Below are positions 1 to 5,389 of a stretch of 5,389 bases of DNA, piece by piece. Numbering within the stretch: the first letter of the stretch is position 1; the number at the start of each line of letters is the position of its first letter. The notes beneath the pieces are model-generated. The model was not told the DNA's origin, did not search any database, and saw nothing but the letters and a program-made list of their open reading frames with translations. The translations under genes and the position numbers were made by a program. The stretch is from contig CAIQEX010000186.1 of NCBI GenBank assembly GCA_903870955.1, positions 1 to 5,389 of the forward strand, given 5' to 3'. The stretch comes from an uncultured beta proteobacterium. GTDB lineage: Bacteria; Pseudomonadota; Gammaproteobacteria; Burkholderiales; Burkholderiaceae_C.

Positions 1-653
1 CGCGAGAAGTCCATGTCATTGCGCTGGTACTGCATACGCACCAACTGGCTGATCAGGTCGCGCTGGCCCGGCTTGTCGCCAACCCGCAGCGTCATGATCA
101 TCTTGTGGTACGCCTCGGGCTGACCAATGCCATAGATTGCCGATACCGTGGCCACAATCACCACGTCGCGCCGCTCCAGCACGCTCTTGGTACAGGACAG
201 GCGCATCTGTTCGATGTGCTCGTTGATCGCGGAATCTTTCTCGATAAACAGGTCCCGTTGCGGCACATAGGCCTCGGGCTGGTAGTAGTCGTAGTAGCTG
301 ACGAAATACTCCACCGCATTTTTAGGAAAGAACTCGCGGAATTCACTGTAGAGCTGCGCGGCCAGGGTCTTATTCGGCGCAAAAACAATCGCCGGGCGAC
401 CCAGTTGCGCAATCACATTGGCCATGGTGAAGGTCTTGCCAGAGCCGGTGACGCCCAGCAGGGTTTGAAAAACCTCACCGTCGTTGACGCCGTCCACCAG
501 TTGCCGGATCGCTTCCGGCTGGTCGCCCGCCGGGGGGTAGGGCTGGAACAGTTCAAAGGGCGAATCCGGGTAACGCACAAAGATGCCCGCACGTTCCACT
601 TCCCCGGAATCAGCAGCGACGGCAACAGGCGAAACAGACTTCGAAACGGACAT
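1..653 (-). CDS. uvrB: UvrB, excinuclease ABC subunit B (N-terminal 217 residues, cut by window edge)
   Basis: UvrB is the DNA-damage-verifying helicase-like subunit of cytoplasmic nucleotide excision repair. It is loaded by UvrA and then recruits UvrC. Reading leftward from the ATG at 653-651, the protein shows the Walker A motif GVTGSGKT at about residues 67-74, the [11 protein letters not shown] segment at 92-102, the damage-probing beta-hairpin [12 protein letters not shown] at 120-131, then NEHIEQMRL and [16 protein letters not shown]. These match E. coli UvrB closely, apart from about 28 extra residues ahead of the conserved GDQPEAI. Roughly the first third of a protein of about 700 residues is present; helicase motifs III-VI and the C-terminal UvrC-binding part lie outside the window. 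A weak GAGAAG about 10 bases upstream may be the ribosome binding site. I see no CTGT-N8-ACAG LexA box upstream. The gene is divergent from the aminotransferase. The assignment is very secure. Confidence 0.97.
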   Translation of the reverse strand, partial: MSVSKSVSPVAVAADSGEVERAGIFVRYPDSPFELFQPYPPAGDQPEAIRQLVDGVNDGEVFQTLLGVTGSGKTFTMANVIAQLGRPAIVFAPNKTLAAQLYSEFREFFPKNAVEYFVSYYDYYQPEAYVPQRDLFIEKDSAINEHIEQMRLSCTKSVLERRDVVIVATVSAIYGIGQPEAYHKMIMTLRVGDKPGQRDLISQLVRMQYQRNDMDFS

Positions 654-689
654 GGCAAGCAAACTTCTCAATGACAAAGAGTGAACTGT

Positions 690-750
690 AGTCGAGCTCG
701 CACACAGGGTTTGCAACCGAAGCACAAAACCTGTCTTTGCGAGGTCGATT
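690..750. repeat. Long imperfect inverted repeat in the divergent uvrB/aminotransferase promoter region
   Basis: The left arm 692-712 pairs with the right arm 726-748 around a 13-base loop (713-725). By eye, 18 of the 21 left-arm bases form Watson-Crick pairs, in blocks of 4 (692-695 with 745-748), 6 (697-702 with 738-743), 5 (704-708 with 730-734) and 3 (710-712 with 726-728). The interruptions are G696/G744, G709/A729 and a 1x3 internal loop (703 versus 735-737). The outer edge can extend through a G-T wobble and A690-T750. No T-run follows either arm, so an intrinsic terminator is unlikely. It could be an operator, a cruciform-forming site, a leader hairpin for uvrB, or a copy of a dispersed genomic repeat. 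The pairing is seen directly; the role is unknown. Confidence 0.7.
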
Positions 751-776
751 TCCGCAACCCAAAGCGCACGTAAAAT
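749..776 (+). promoter_or_regulatory. Possible sigma-70 promoter for the aminotransferase
   Basis: TAAAAT at 771-776 matches the -10 consensus TATAAT at 5 of 6 positions. A weak -35-like TTTCCG (749-754, 3 of 6) lies 16 bases upstream. Transcription would start near 783 and leave a leader of about 30 bases before the ATG at 813. The -35 box touches the outer edge of the inverted repeat, so a protein bound to the repeat could affect this promoter. I found no comparably good promoter for uvrB on the other strand. The rest of 654-812 shows no small ORF of note. Confidence 0.4.
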
Positions 777-800
777 CTGGGGTATTCCCTAACCAAATCA

Positions 801-805
801 CAGGA
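801..805 (+). promoter_or_regulatory. Ribosome binding site that decides the aminotransferase start
   Basis: CAGGA at 801-805 lies 7 bases before the ATG at 813. The in-frame TTG at 807 would have only one base between it and this site, which is too close. The ATG is therefore the better start, and the protein begins MSLFSAVEMAPRDPILGL, the usual beginning for this family. Confidence 0.65.
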
Positions 806-812
806 CTTGTTC

Positions 813-2009
813 ATGTCTCTATTTTCCGCTGTCGAAATGGCCCCCCGCGACCCCATCCTGGGTCTGAACGAGCAGTTCAACGCCGACACCAACCCCAACA
901 AGGTCAACCTCGGTGTCGGTGTGTACTTCGGCGACGATGGCAAGCTGCCTTTGCTGCAATGTGTCCAAGCCGCTGAAAAGACCATGATGGAAAAGCCCAC
1001 CGCGCGTGGCTACCTGCCGATTGACGGCATTGCCGCCTACGACGCAGCGGTAAAGAGCCTTGTGTTTGGCGCCGACAGCGAACCCGTCACCTCGGGCCGT
1101 GTGGCCACCGTCCAAGCCATCGGCGGAACCGGCGGTCTGAAAATTGGCGCTGACTTTTTGAAACACCTCAACCCCCAAGCCAAGGTGCTGATTTCGGATC
1201 CCAGCTGGGAAAACCACCGCGCCCTGTTCACCAACGCCGGCTTTGTGGTGGAAACCTATGCCTACTACGATGCCGCCAAGCGTGGCGTGGATTTCGACGC
1301 CATGCTGGCCAGCCTCAACGCCGCCACGGCTGGCACGATCGTCGTGTTGCACGCCTGCTGCCACAACCCGACCGGCTATGACATTACCGCGGCGCAGTGG
1401 GATCAGGTCATAGCGGTCGTCAAAGCCAAGCAGCTGACTCCCTTCTTGGACATGGCCTATCAGGGCTTTGGCTACGGCATTCAGGAGGACGGTGCGGTGA
1501 TTGGCAAGTTTGTCGCTGCCGGCCTGAATTTCTTTGTCTCGACCTCTTTCTCCAAGAGCTTCAGTTTGTACGGTGAGCGGGTCGGTGGTCTGTCCGTTCT
1601 GTGCCAGGACAAAGAAGAAGCCAGCCGCGTGCTGAGCCAGCTCAAAATTGTGATTCGCACCAACTACTCCAACCCGCCAACCCACGGCGGCGCTGTGGTT
1701 GCGGCCGTGCTTGGAAATCCCGAACTGCGTGCCTTGTGGGAAAAAGAGCTTGGTGACATGCGCGTGCGCATCAAGGCCATGCGCCAGAAGCTGGTGGACG
1801 GCCTGAAGGCGGCCGGCGTAACGCAAGACATGTCTTTCATCACCACCCAGATTGGCATGTTCAGCTACTCGGGTCTGTCCAAGGACCAGATGGTGCGCCT
1901 GCGCACTGAATTTGGGGTGTATGGCACGGATACCGGTCGCATGTGCGTGGCAGCGCTAAACAGCAAGAACATCGACTACGTCTGCGCTTGCATCGCCAAG
2001 GTAATCTGA
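813..2009 (+). CDS. tyrB: Aspartate/aromatic amino acid aminotransferase (class I, PLP-dependent), 398 aa
   Basis: This is a cytoplasmic PLP enzyme that moves an amino group between aspartate, tyrosine or phenylalanine and 2-oxoglutarate. It resembles E. coli AspC and TyrB along its full length (398 residues against about 396). Visible landmarks are PRDPILGL (11-18), NLGVGVY (32-38), GGTGGL (104-109), the PLP-stacking Trp132 in DPSWENH, Asn185 in CCHNPTG, Asp213 and Tyr216 in DMAYQGF (cofactor ring and hydroxyl contacts), the Schiff-base Lys248 in TSFSKSFSLYGERVG, phosphate-binding Arg256, Arg282 ahead of NYSNPP (likely contact for the substrate side-chain carboxylate) and Arg376 in TGRM (alpha-carboxylate). 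No key residue is missing. The family assignment is secure, but aspartate versus aromatic preference cannot be told from sequence, so the symbol tyrB is a choice by resemblance and aspC is equally possible. It is divergent from uvrB. The next gene starts 10 bases after its stop, so the two are probably co-transcribed. Confidence 0.93.
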   Translation: MSLFSAVEMAPRDPILGLNEQFNADTNPNKVNLGVGVYFGDDGKLPLLQCVQAAEKTMMEKPTARGYLPIDGIAAYDAAVKSLVFGADSEPVTSGRVATVQAIGGTGGLKIGADFLKHLNPQAKVLISDPSWENHRALFTNAGFVVETYAYYDAAKRGVDFDAMLASLNAATAGTIVVLHACCHNPTGYDITAAQWDQVIAVVKAKQLTPFLDMAYQGFGYGIQEDGAVIGKFVAAGLNFFVSTSFSKSFSLYGERVGGLSVLCQDKEEASRVLSQLKIVIRTNYSNPPTHGGAVVAAVLGNPELRALWEKELGDMRVRIKAMRQKLVDGLKAAGVTQDMSFITTQIGMFSYSGLSKDQMVRLRTEFGVYGTDTGRMCVAALNSKNIDYVCACIAKVI

Positions 2010-2019
2010 GCAGGATTCA

Positions 2020-3363
2020 ATGAAGTTTTTCCACTCCGCAGTACTGCTTCTGGCAGGGCTTGCTGCGACGCAAGCTCTGGCGTGGGAAAGTCACAGTTTT
2101 GCGACCTACCGCGCATTTGAAAGAATGCCGGAGGTCGTCAATGCATCCCCTGTTACGGTAGAACCGCTGGACAACTTTCTGCGTTCGGAGGAAAACACAC
2201 TCGAGGCTTTATTGGCCAGTCAAGAAGCCTGGGCAATGGCGAATCTGGAAAAGTACCCCGCGCGCCCAGCGGAATTGGCATTCAAAGCGGATCCGGCTCG
2301 CTCCGATACAGCCCGACGTCAGGCGTTTTTATCGGCCCTCCGGGTTGCATCCAATAGCCGATTTGCACTCTACTTTCAGCCTGACCCCTGGAATCCGGTG
2401 GTGGGTTCACCCATGGCTGCCGGAGCCGTGAATACCTTAGCGGATACGGGCGGAGCAAGCAGCAAGTTCCTGGCGGTTAAGGCGGGAGATGCCATCCCGG
2501 CACTGACCGCATTGGCAACTGCGACGGACGAACCCGACTACGGTCTGGACATCAACCTTTGGTCCGACAGTCCGTCCAGCTGGGGTGCCAGCTATGGTTT
2601 CGGACCACAGCCCTTTGGCAATCCCGCACTGTCCTTCGCCACGCAAGCACCCTTCCATATGGGCTTCATGCACGAAAGCAGTTTGCTCTATCTGGCAGCG
2701 CCCTTTATCAAGCGCAGCTATCCACTTTTGCGTTGCCATCAATTTTCGACCCTGGCAGCGCTGGCTTTTCGTACCGGCCATAGTTATTGGGGCTGGCGCT
2801 TTGCCGGCCTCTCGCTGCACTACTTGCAGGACTTGACTCAACCGTTCCATGCCACGTTGGCGCCGGGTGAATCCACGGTCAAGTTATTGGCCACCAACGC
2901 TTTGGCCATGGCGGGCCTGCCGCGCATGAAAAACGACCTTGTCGTGCTGCTTTCCAACCGCCATTTGGTGGTGGAAAAATATGTCACGGAATTGCTGCAA
3001 CGCGCGGCGACCCGACAGCAGGAAAGTGAGCTTGAAAAGGCCTTGCACAATATGGACAAGGACCATACCTACCCCGATTGGAGTGACCGCTATTTGCGTG
3101 AAGTGGTGAGTCTGCAGGCCAGCAAATTGTCAACTTCGTTGGTCTCCAATCTAATTCCCGCCATGCCAGCGGCCTACGTATCAGATCCAGGATTTAATTT
3201 TGCGAATGAGGAGGCCAACATCCAGTTACTGGCCGATACCGCCCGACAGGAGGGGCCGGAACGCGCACGACTCGGTGCCGTCCTGGCGGATTTAATGGCA
3301 AATTTTGGAGCCCACAGCAGAAACGCCGTACGCGGCATACTTAGGGCAAGCACTCCACCTTAG
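2020..3363 (+). CDS. Exported protein with the zinc-site pattern of phospholipase C / S1-P1 nuclease, 447 aa
   Basis: Residues 1-21 form a signal peptide: Lys2, a hydrophobic core at about 7-16 and ALA before Trp22. Cleavage there makes Trp22 the mature first residue, as in zinc-dependent phospholipase C and S1/P1 nucleases, where the N-terminal Trp binds zinc. The strongest signature is SLHYLQDLTQPFHA: His267-x3-Asp271-x5-His277 has the spacing of Bacillus cereus PLC His118/Asp122/His128. His315-x3-Glu319 (NRHLVVEKY) fits PLC His142/Glu146 rather than the His-x3-Asp of S1/P1 nucleases. His218 lies 49 residues before His267, as His69 does before His118. Asp173, Asp177 or Asp183 may supply the remaining acidic ligand. 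Odd points: the first mature His is at mature position 4 (WESH), about 150 residues are added between the N-terminus and the core, and there is a C-terminal tail of about 125 residues. Likely periplasmic or secreted; substrate unknown (phospholipid or nucleic acid). AGGA at 2012-2015 sits 4 bases before the ATG. Six TTA leucine codons set it apart from its neighbours. Confidence 0.7.
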   Translation: MKFFHSAVLLLAGLAATQALAWESHSFATYRAFERMPEVVNASPVTVEPLDNFLRSEENTLEALLASQEAWAMANLEKYPARPAELAFKADPARSDTARRQAFLSALRVASNSRFALYFQPDPWNPVVGSPMAAGAVNTLADTGGASSKFLAVKAGDAIPALTALATATDEPDYGLDINLWSDSPSSWGASYGFGPQPFGNPALSFATQAPFHMGFMHESSLLYLAAPFIKRSYPLLRCHQFSTLAALAFRTGHSYWGWRFAGLSLHYLQDLTQPFHATLAPGESTVKLLATNALAMAGLPRMKNDLVVLLSNRHLVVEKYVTELLQRAATRQQESELEKALHNMDKDHTYPDWSDRYLREVVSLQASKLSTSLVSNLIPAMPAAYVSDPGFNFANEEANIQLLADTARQEGPERARLGAVLADLMANFGAHSRNAVRGILRASTPP

Positions 3364-3378
3364 CGTGGAAAATGCTGT

Positions 3379-3392
3379 TATATTGCACTGCA
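3379..3392 (+). promoter_or_regulatory. Possible phaZ promoter -10 box with an adjoining TGCA-C-TGCA palindrome (PhaR-like operator)
   Basis: The 52-base gap before phaZ holds TATATT at 3379-3384 (5 of 6 matches to the -10 consensus), immediately overlapping TGCACTGCA at 3384-3392, a palindrome of two TGCA half-sites around a central C. PhaR, the regulator of PHB genes in betaproteobacteria and Paracoccus, is known to bind TGC/GCA-rich sites of this kind, so repression by occlusion of the promoter is a reasonable guess. No good -35 box is visible about 17 bases upstream. The -10 box and palindrome are seen; the PhaR link is inference. A GAGAG ribosome binding site follows at 3405-3409. Confidence 0.35.
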
Positions 3393-3415
3393 CCATTTTG
3401 AAAAGAGAGTGATCC

Positions 3416-4747
3416 ATGCTTTATCAGCTATACGAAACCCAACGCTCCTTGATGGAACCTTTCTCAGACTTGGCACAAGCCGCTGCGAAGGTCTATTCCA
3501 ATCCCCTGTCCTTGGCGGGGCAAAACCCCTTTGCCCAACGCTTGTCGGCAACTTACGACCTGATGCATCGTCTGGGTAAAGACTACGAGCGCCCAGAGTT
3601 CGGGATTCGCTCGATCAACGAAAACGGCGTTGAGGTGGCCATCCTTGAACGCATCGAGATTAACAAGCCATTCTGCGAATTGCGCCGTTTCAAACGCCTG
3701 ACCGACGATGCGGCGACTTTCGCCAAAATCAAAGATGAACCCGCAGTCCTGATCGTGGCGCCGTTGTCCGGCCACTACTCCACGCTGTTGCGGGATACCG
3801 TCAAAACCATGTTGCGAGACCACAAGGTCTATATCACCGACTGGAAAAATGCCCGCCTGGTCCCCCTGAGCGAAGGCGAATTCCATCTCGACGACTACGT
3901 TAACTACGTTCAGGAATTCATTCGCCACGTTCAGCAAAAATATGGCAATTGCCATGTCATGAGCGTGTGCCAGCCGACCGTGCCAGTCATGGCTGCTGTT
4001 TCATTGATGGCTAGCCGGGGCGAGAAGACGCCTTTGAGCATGACCATGATGGGCGGGCCGATCGATGCCCGCAAGTCACCTACTGCGGTAAACAACCTGG
4101 CCATGAACAAGAGCCATAGCTGGTTCGAAAGCAATGTGATCTACCGCGTACCCAGCAATTTCCCAGGTGCCGGACGCCGTGTCTACCCTGGCTTTCTGCA
4201 GCACACCGGTTTTGTGGCAATGAACCCCGATCACCATGCCAAGAGCCATTACGACTACTTCAAGGACCTGATCAAGGGTGACGACGCCAGCACTGAGGCG
4301 CACCGCAAGTTCTATGACGAGTACAACGCCGTTCTGGACATGGATGCTGATTACTATCTGGAGACCATCAAGGTGGTATTCCAAGACTTCAGTCTGGTCA
4401 ACGGCACGTGGGATGTCAAGAACCCAGAGGGGAAACTGGAACGTGTTCGTCCCGGCGATATCAAGACCACGGCGCTGCTGTCGGTCGAAGGTGAACTCGA
4501 CGACATTTCTGGCTCAGGCCAAACCCGTGCCGTGCATGAGATCTGCACCGGCGTGCCAAAAGAATTTCAGCGCCACTTTGAAGCGCTGGGTGCCGGGCAC
4601 TACGGCATTTTCTCGGGCCGTCGTTGGCGCGAACATGTCTACCCGTTCGTGAAATCCTTTATTCAGGACCACAACGTGCAGCAACAGCCGACCAAGCCCG
4701 CCAAAACCGTTGGCGCAGTTGCCAAACGCGCTGTCGCCAAAAAGTGA
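3416..4747 (+). CDS. phaZ: Intracellular poly(3-hydroxybutyrate) depolymerase, 443 aa
   Basis: PhaZ mobilises stored PHB by cleaving granule polymer in the cytoplasm into 3-hydroxybutyrate units, by thiolysis or hydrolysis. The protein has no signal peptide and matches the Cupriavidus necator PhaZa1 type. The N-terminus ([16 protein letters not shown]) and length are typical. The nucleophile is cysteine in place of the lipase-box serine: Cys185 in MSVCQPTVP. The rest of the triad is Asp362 ([14 protein letters not shown]) and His395 ([15 protein letters not shown]). The Asp-to-His interval of 33 residues equals that of PhaZa1 (Cys183, Asp355, His388). [11 protein letters not shown] at 119-129 is probably the oxyanion-region loop. 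The last 20 or so residues form a basic Ala/Lys/Pro-rich tail. GAGAG at 3405-3409 is 6 bases before the ATG and supports this start. It follows the phospholipase-like gene by 52 bases and precedes rnfB by 13, so it is likely co-transcribed with rnfB. Confidence 0.95.
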   Translation: MLYQLYETQRSLMEPFSDLAQAAAKVYSNPLSLAGQNPFAQRLSATYDLMHRLGKDYERPEFGIRSINENGVEVAILERIEINKPFCELRRFKRLTDDAATFAKIKDEPAVLIVAPLSGHYSTLLRDTVKTMLRDHKVYITDWKNARLVPLSEGEFHLDDYVNYVQEFIRHVQQKYGNCHVMSVCQPTVPVMAAVSLMASRGEKTPLSMTMMGGPIDARKSPTAVNNLAMNKSHSWFESNVIYRVPSNFPGAGRRVYPGFLQHTGFVAMNPDHHAKSHYDYFKDLIKGDDASTEAHRKFYDEYNAVLDMDADYYLETIKVVFQDFSLVNGTWDVKNPEGKLERVRPGDIKTTALLSVEGELDDISGSGQTRAVHEICTGVPKEFQRHFEALGAGHYGIFSGRRWREHVYPFVKSFIQDHNVQQQPTKPAKTVGAVAKRAVAKK

Positions 4748-4760
4748 GTTGCCGGGCAAC
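4748..4760. repeat. Short perfect inverted repeat filling the phaZ-rnfB gap
   Basis: GTTGCC-G-GGCAAC occupies exactly the 13 bases between the phaZ stop (4745-4747) and the rnfB ATG (4761). As RNA it can form a 5-bp stem with a CGG loop. No T-run follows, so it is not an intrinsic terminator. It replaces the place where a Shine-Dalgarno site would be expected. A direct copy of AGTTGCC lies 30 bases upstream (4717-4723 and 4747-4753) and could compete for pairing with GGCAAC. Confidence 0.55.
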
Positions 4761-5389
4761 ATGATGAGCCCGCTGGTAGGGCGAATCCATGACGCGCTGC
4801 CCCAAACCCAGTGCAAGCGCTGTGGCTATCCGGACTGCAAGGGCTATGCAGAAGCTCTTGCCGCGGGTCAGGCTGACATCAATCAGTGCCCCCCTGGAGG
4901 TGTTGAAGGGGTAGCCCGCCTTGCCGCCCTGACGGGCCGGTTGGTCAAACCGATCGATCCGGACTTCGGTGCCGAGGGTCCCCGCACCCTGGCCTTTATC
5001 GACGAAGACTGGTGCATAGGTTGCACCCTTTGCATCGCAGCCTGCCCGGTTGACGCCATAGTTGGAGCCAACAAGCAAATGCACACAGTGATCGAAGCGC
5101 ACTGTACGGGTTGCGAGTTGTGTCTGCCTGTGTGCCCCGTGGACTGCATCCTCTTGGAAAACGTGAGCGGCGACGCCACCGGTTGGCAAGCCTGGAACCC
5201 GGCACAAGCGCAACATGCGCGCGCGCGCTACGCGTTGCGCGGCCAGCGCCTTGAGCGTGACGCGCAAGAGCAGGCGTCACGCCTGCAAGCCAAGGCCGAA
5301 CTCAAGGTTTCTGACATCGCGGCGCACTCCCAGCACACCGACCCTGACGTGCTGTCCAAAAAACGCTCCATCATTGAAGCGGTGCTGGA
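4761..5389 (+). CDS. rnfB: RnfB-type ferredoxin, electron transport complex subunit B (N-terminal 209 residues, cut by window edge)
   Basis: RnfB/RsxB passes electrons through iron-sulfur clusters in the Rnf/Rsx system. The N-terminal 4Fe-4S domain has Cys18, Cys21, Cys26 and Cys43 (C-x2-C-x4-C-x16-C, in [20 protein letters not shown] and NQCPPGG). Two ferredoxin clusters follow: Cys85/88/91/95 ([18 protein letters not shown]) and Cys115/118/121/125 ([16 protein letters not shown]). All twelve cluster cysteines are present. E. coli RsxB begins with a hydrophobic membrane segment of about 25 residues; here only about 12 residues precede LPQTQC and none form such a segment, so the protein should be soluble. 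A charged Ala/Arg/Gln-rich, probably helical segment follows the clusters (about 150-190), then [10 protein letters not shown] at the window edge. ATGs at 4761 and 4764 are both possible starts, and neither has a clear ribosome binding site, so translation may be coupled to phaZ. No other rnf gene is visible. Confidence 0.9.
   Translation, partial: MMSPLVGRIHDALPQTQCKRCGYPDCKGYAEALAAGQADINQCPPGGVEGVARLAALTGRLVKPIDPDFGAEGPRTLAFIDEDWCIGCTLCIAACPVDAIVGANKQMHTVIEAHCTGCELCLPVCPVDCILLENVSGDATGWQAWNPAQAQHARARYALRGQRLERDAQEQASRLQAKAELKVSDIAAHSQHTDPDVLSKKRSIIEAVL

Noticed and set aside
105..674. 189-codon open frame on the plus strand across uvrB
   Set aside because: It is a shadow of the uvrB reading frame, which carries the Walker A and beta-hairpin motifs; the plus-strand product shows no family features.
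686..707. CTGT...ACAG resembling an SOS (LexA) box upstream of uvrB
   Set aside because: The spacer is 14 bases, not the 8 of the LexA site, and both halves are explained better as parts of the larger inverted-repeat region.
711..716. TTGCAA on the minus strand as a uvrB -35 box
   Set aside because: No acceptable -10 lies 16-18 bases downstream; the nearest candidate, TACAGT, is 20 bases away and matches only 4 of 6.
819..1826. 335-codon open frame on the minus strand opposite the aminotransferase
   Set aside because: It lies wholly within a gene with full-length family match and intact catalytic residues. Its product shows no recognisable motif and is typical of antisense open frames in GC-rich codon-biased DNA.
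3354..3369. TCCAC-CTTAGC-GTGGA hairpin at the end of the phospholipase-like gene as a terminator
   Set aside because: The stem is only 5 bp and no T-run follows; it spans the stop codon and is too weak to call.
4659..5267. 202-codon open frame on the minus strand opposite the phaZ end and rnfB
   Set aside because: The plus strand encodes all twelve RnfB cluster cysteines at correct spacing, so the minus-strand frame is antisense noise.

Overview
The window looks like a chromosomal segment of a betaproteobacterium, most likely Burkholderiales and close to Comamonadaceae (Rhodoferax- or Polaromonas-like). This rests on a uvrB gene divergent from a class I aminotransferase, an intracellular PHB depolymerase of the Cupriavidus PhaZ type, and a short RnfB without a membrane anchor. 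The placement comes from recalled family resemblance, not from a search. All of the clear coding content is ordinary chromosomal metabolism and repair. I see no tRNA, rRNA, CRISPR array, insertion sequence or phage gene.

Layout. Bases 1-653 (minus strand) hold the first 217 codons of uvrB, cut by the window edge. Bases 654-812 are the divergent regulatory region, with a long imperfect inverted repeat (690-750) and a plausible promoter for the rightward genes. Four rightward genes follow with little space between them. They are an aspartate/aromatic aminotransferase (813-2009), an exported protein with the metal-binding pattern of zinc-dependent phospholipase C / P1 nuclease (2020-3363), an intracellular PHB depolymerase PhaZ (3416-4747), and RnfB (4761 to the right edge, cut). 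Gaps are 10, 52 and 13 bases. The first pair and the last pair are close enough to be co-transcribed. The 52-base gap before phaZ has its own -10-like box next to a TGCA-C-TGCA palindrome, so phaZ may also start its own transcript.

How the genes fit together. PhaZ breaks down stored PHB granules inside the cell to 3-hydroxybutyrate units. RnfB is an iron-sulfur electron carrier protein. The aminotransferase links amino acids to 2-oxoacids. They share general carbon and redox metabolism, but nothing in the sequence proves a joint pathway. The exported phospholipase-like gene is the odd member: it is the only secreted product and the only gene here that uses TTA leucine codons (six, against none seen in its neighbours). 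That suggests it joined an older aminotransferase-phaZ-rnfB array.

The points most worth a second look are the unusual zinc-enzyme-like protein, the inverted repeat in the divergent promoter, the palindrome that exactly fills the phaZ-rnfB gap, and the possible PhaR-type operator ahead of phaZ. I did not find a convincing new multi-gene system.
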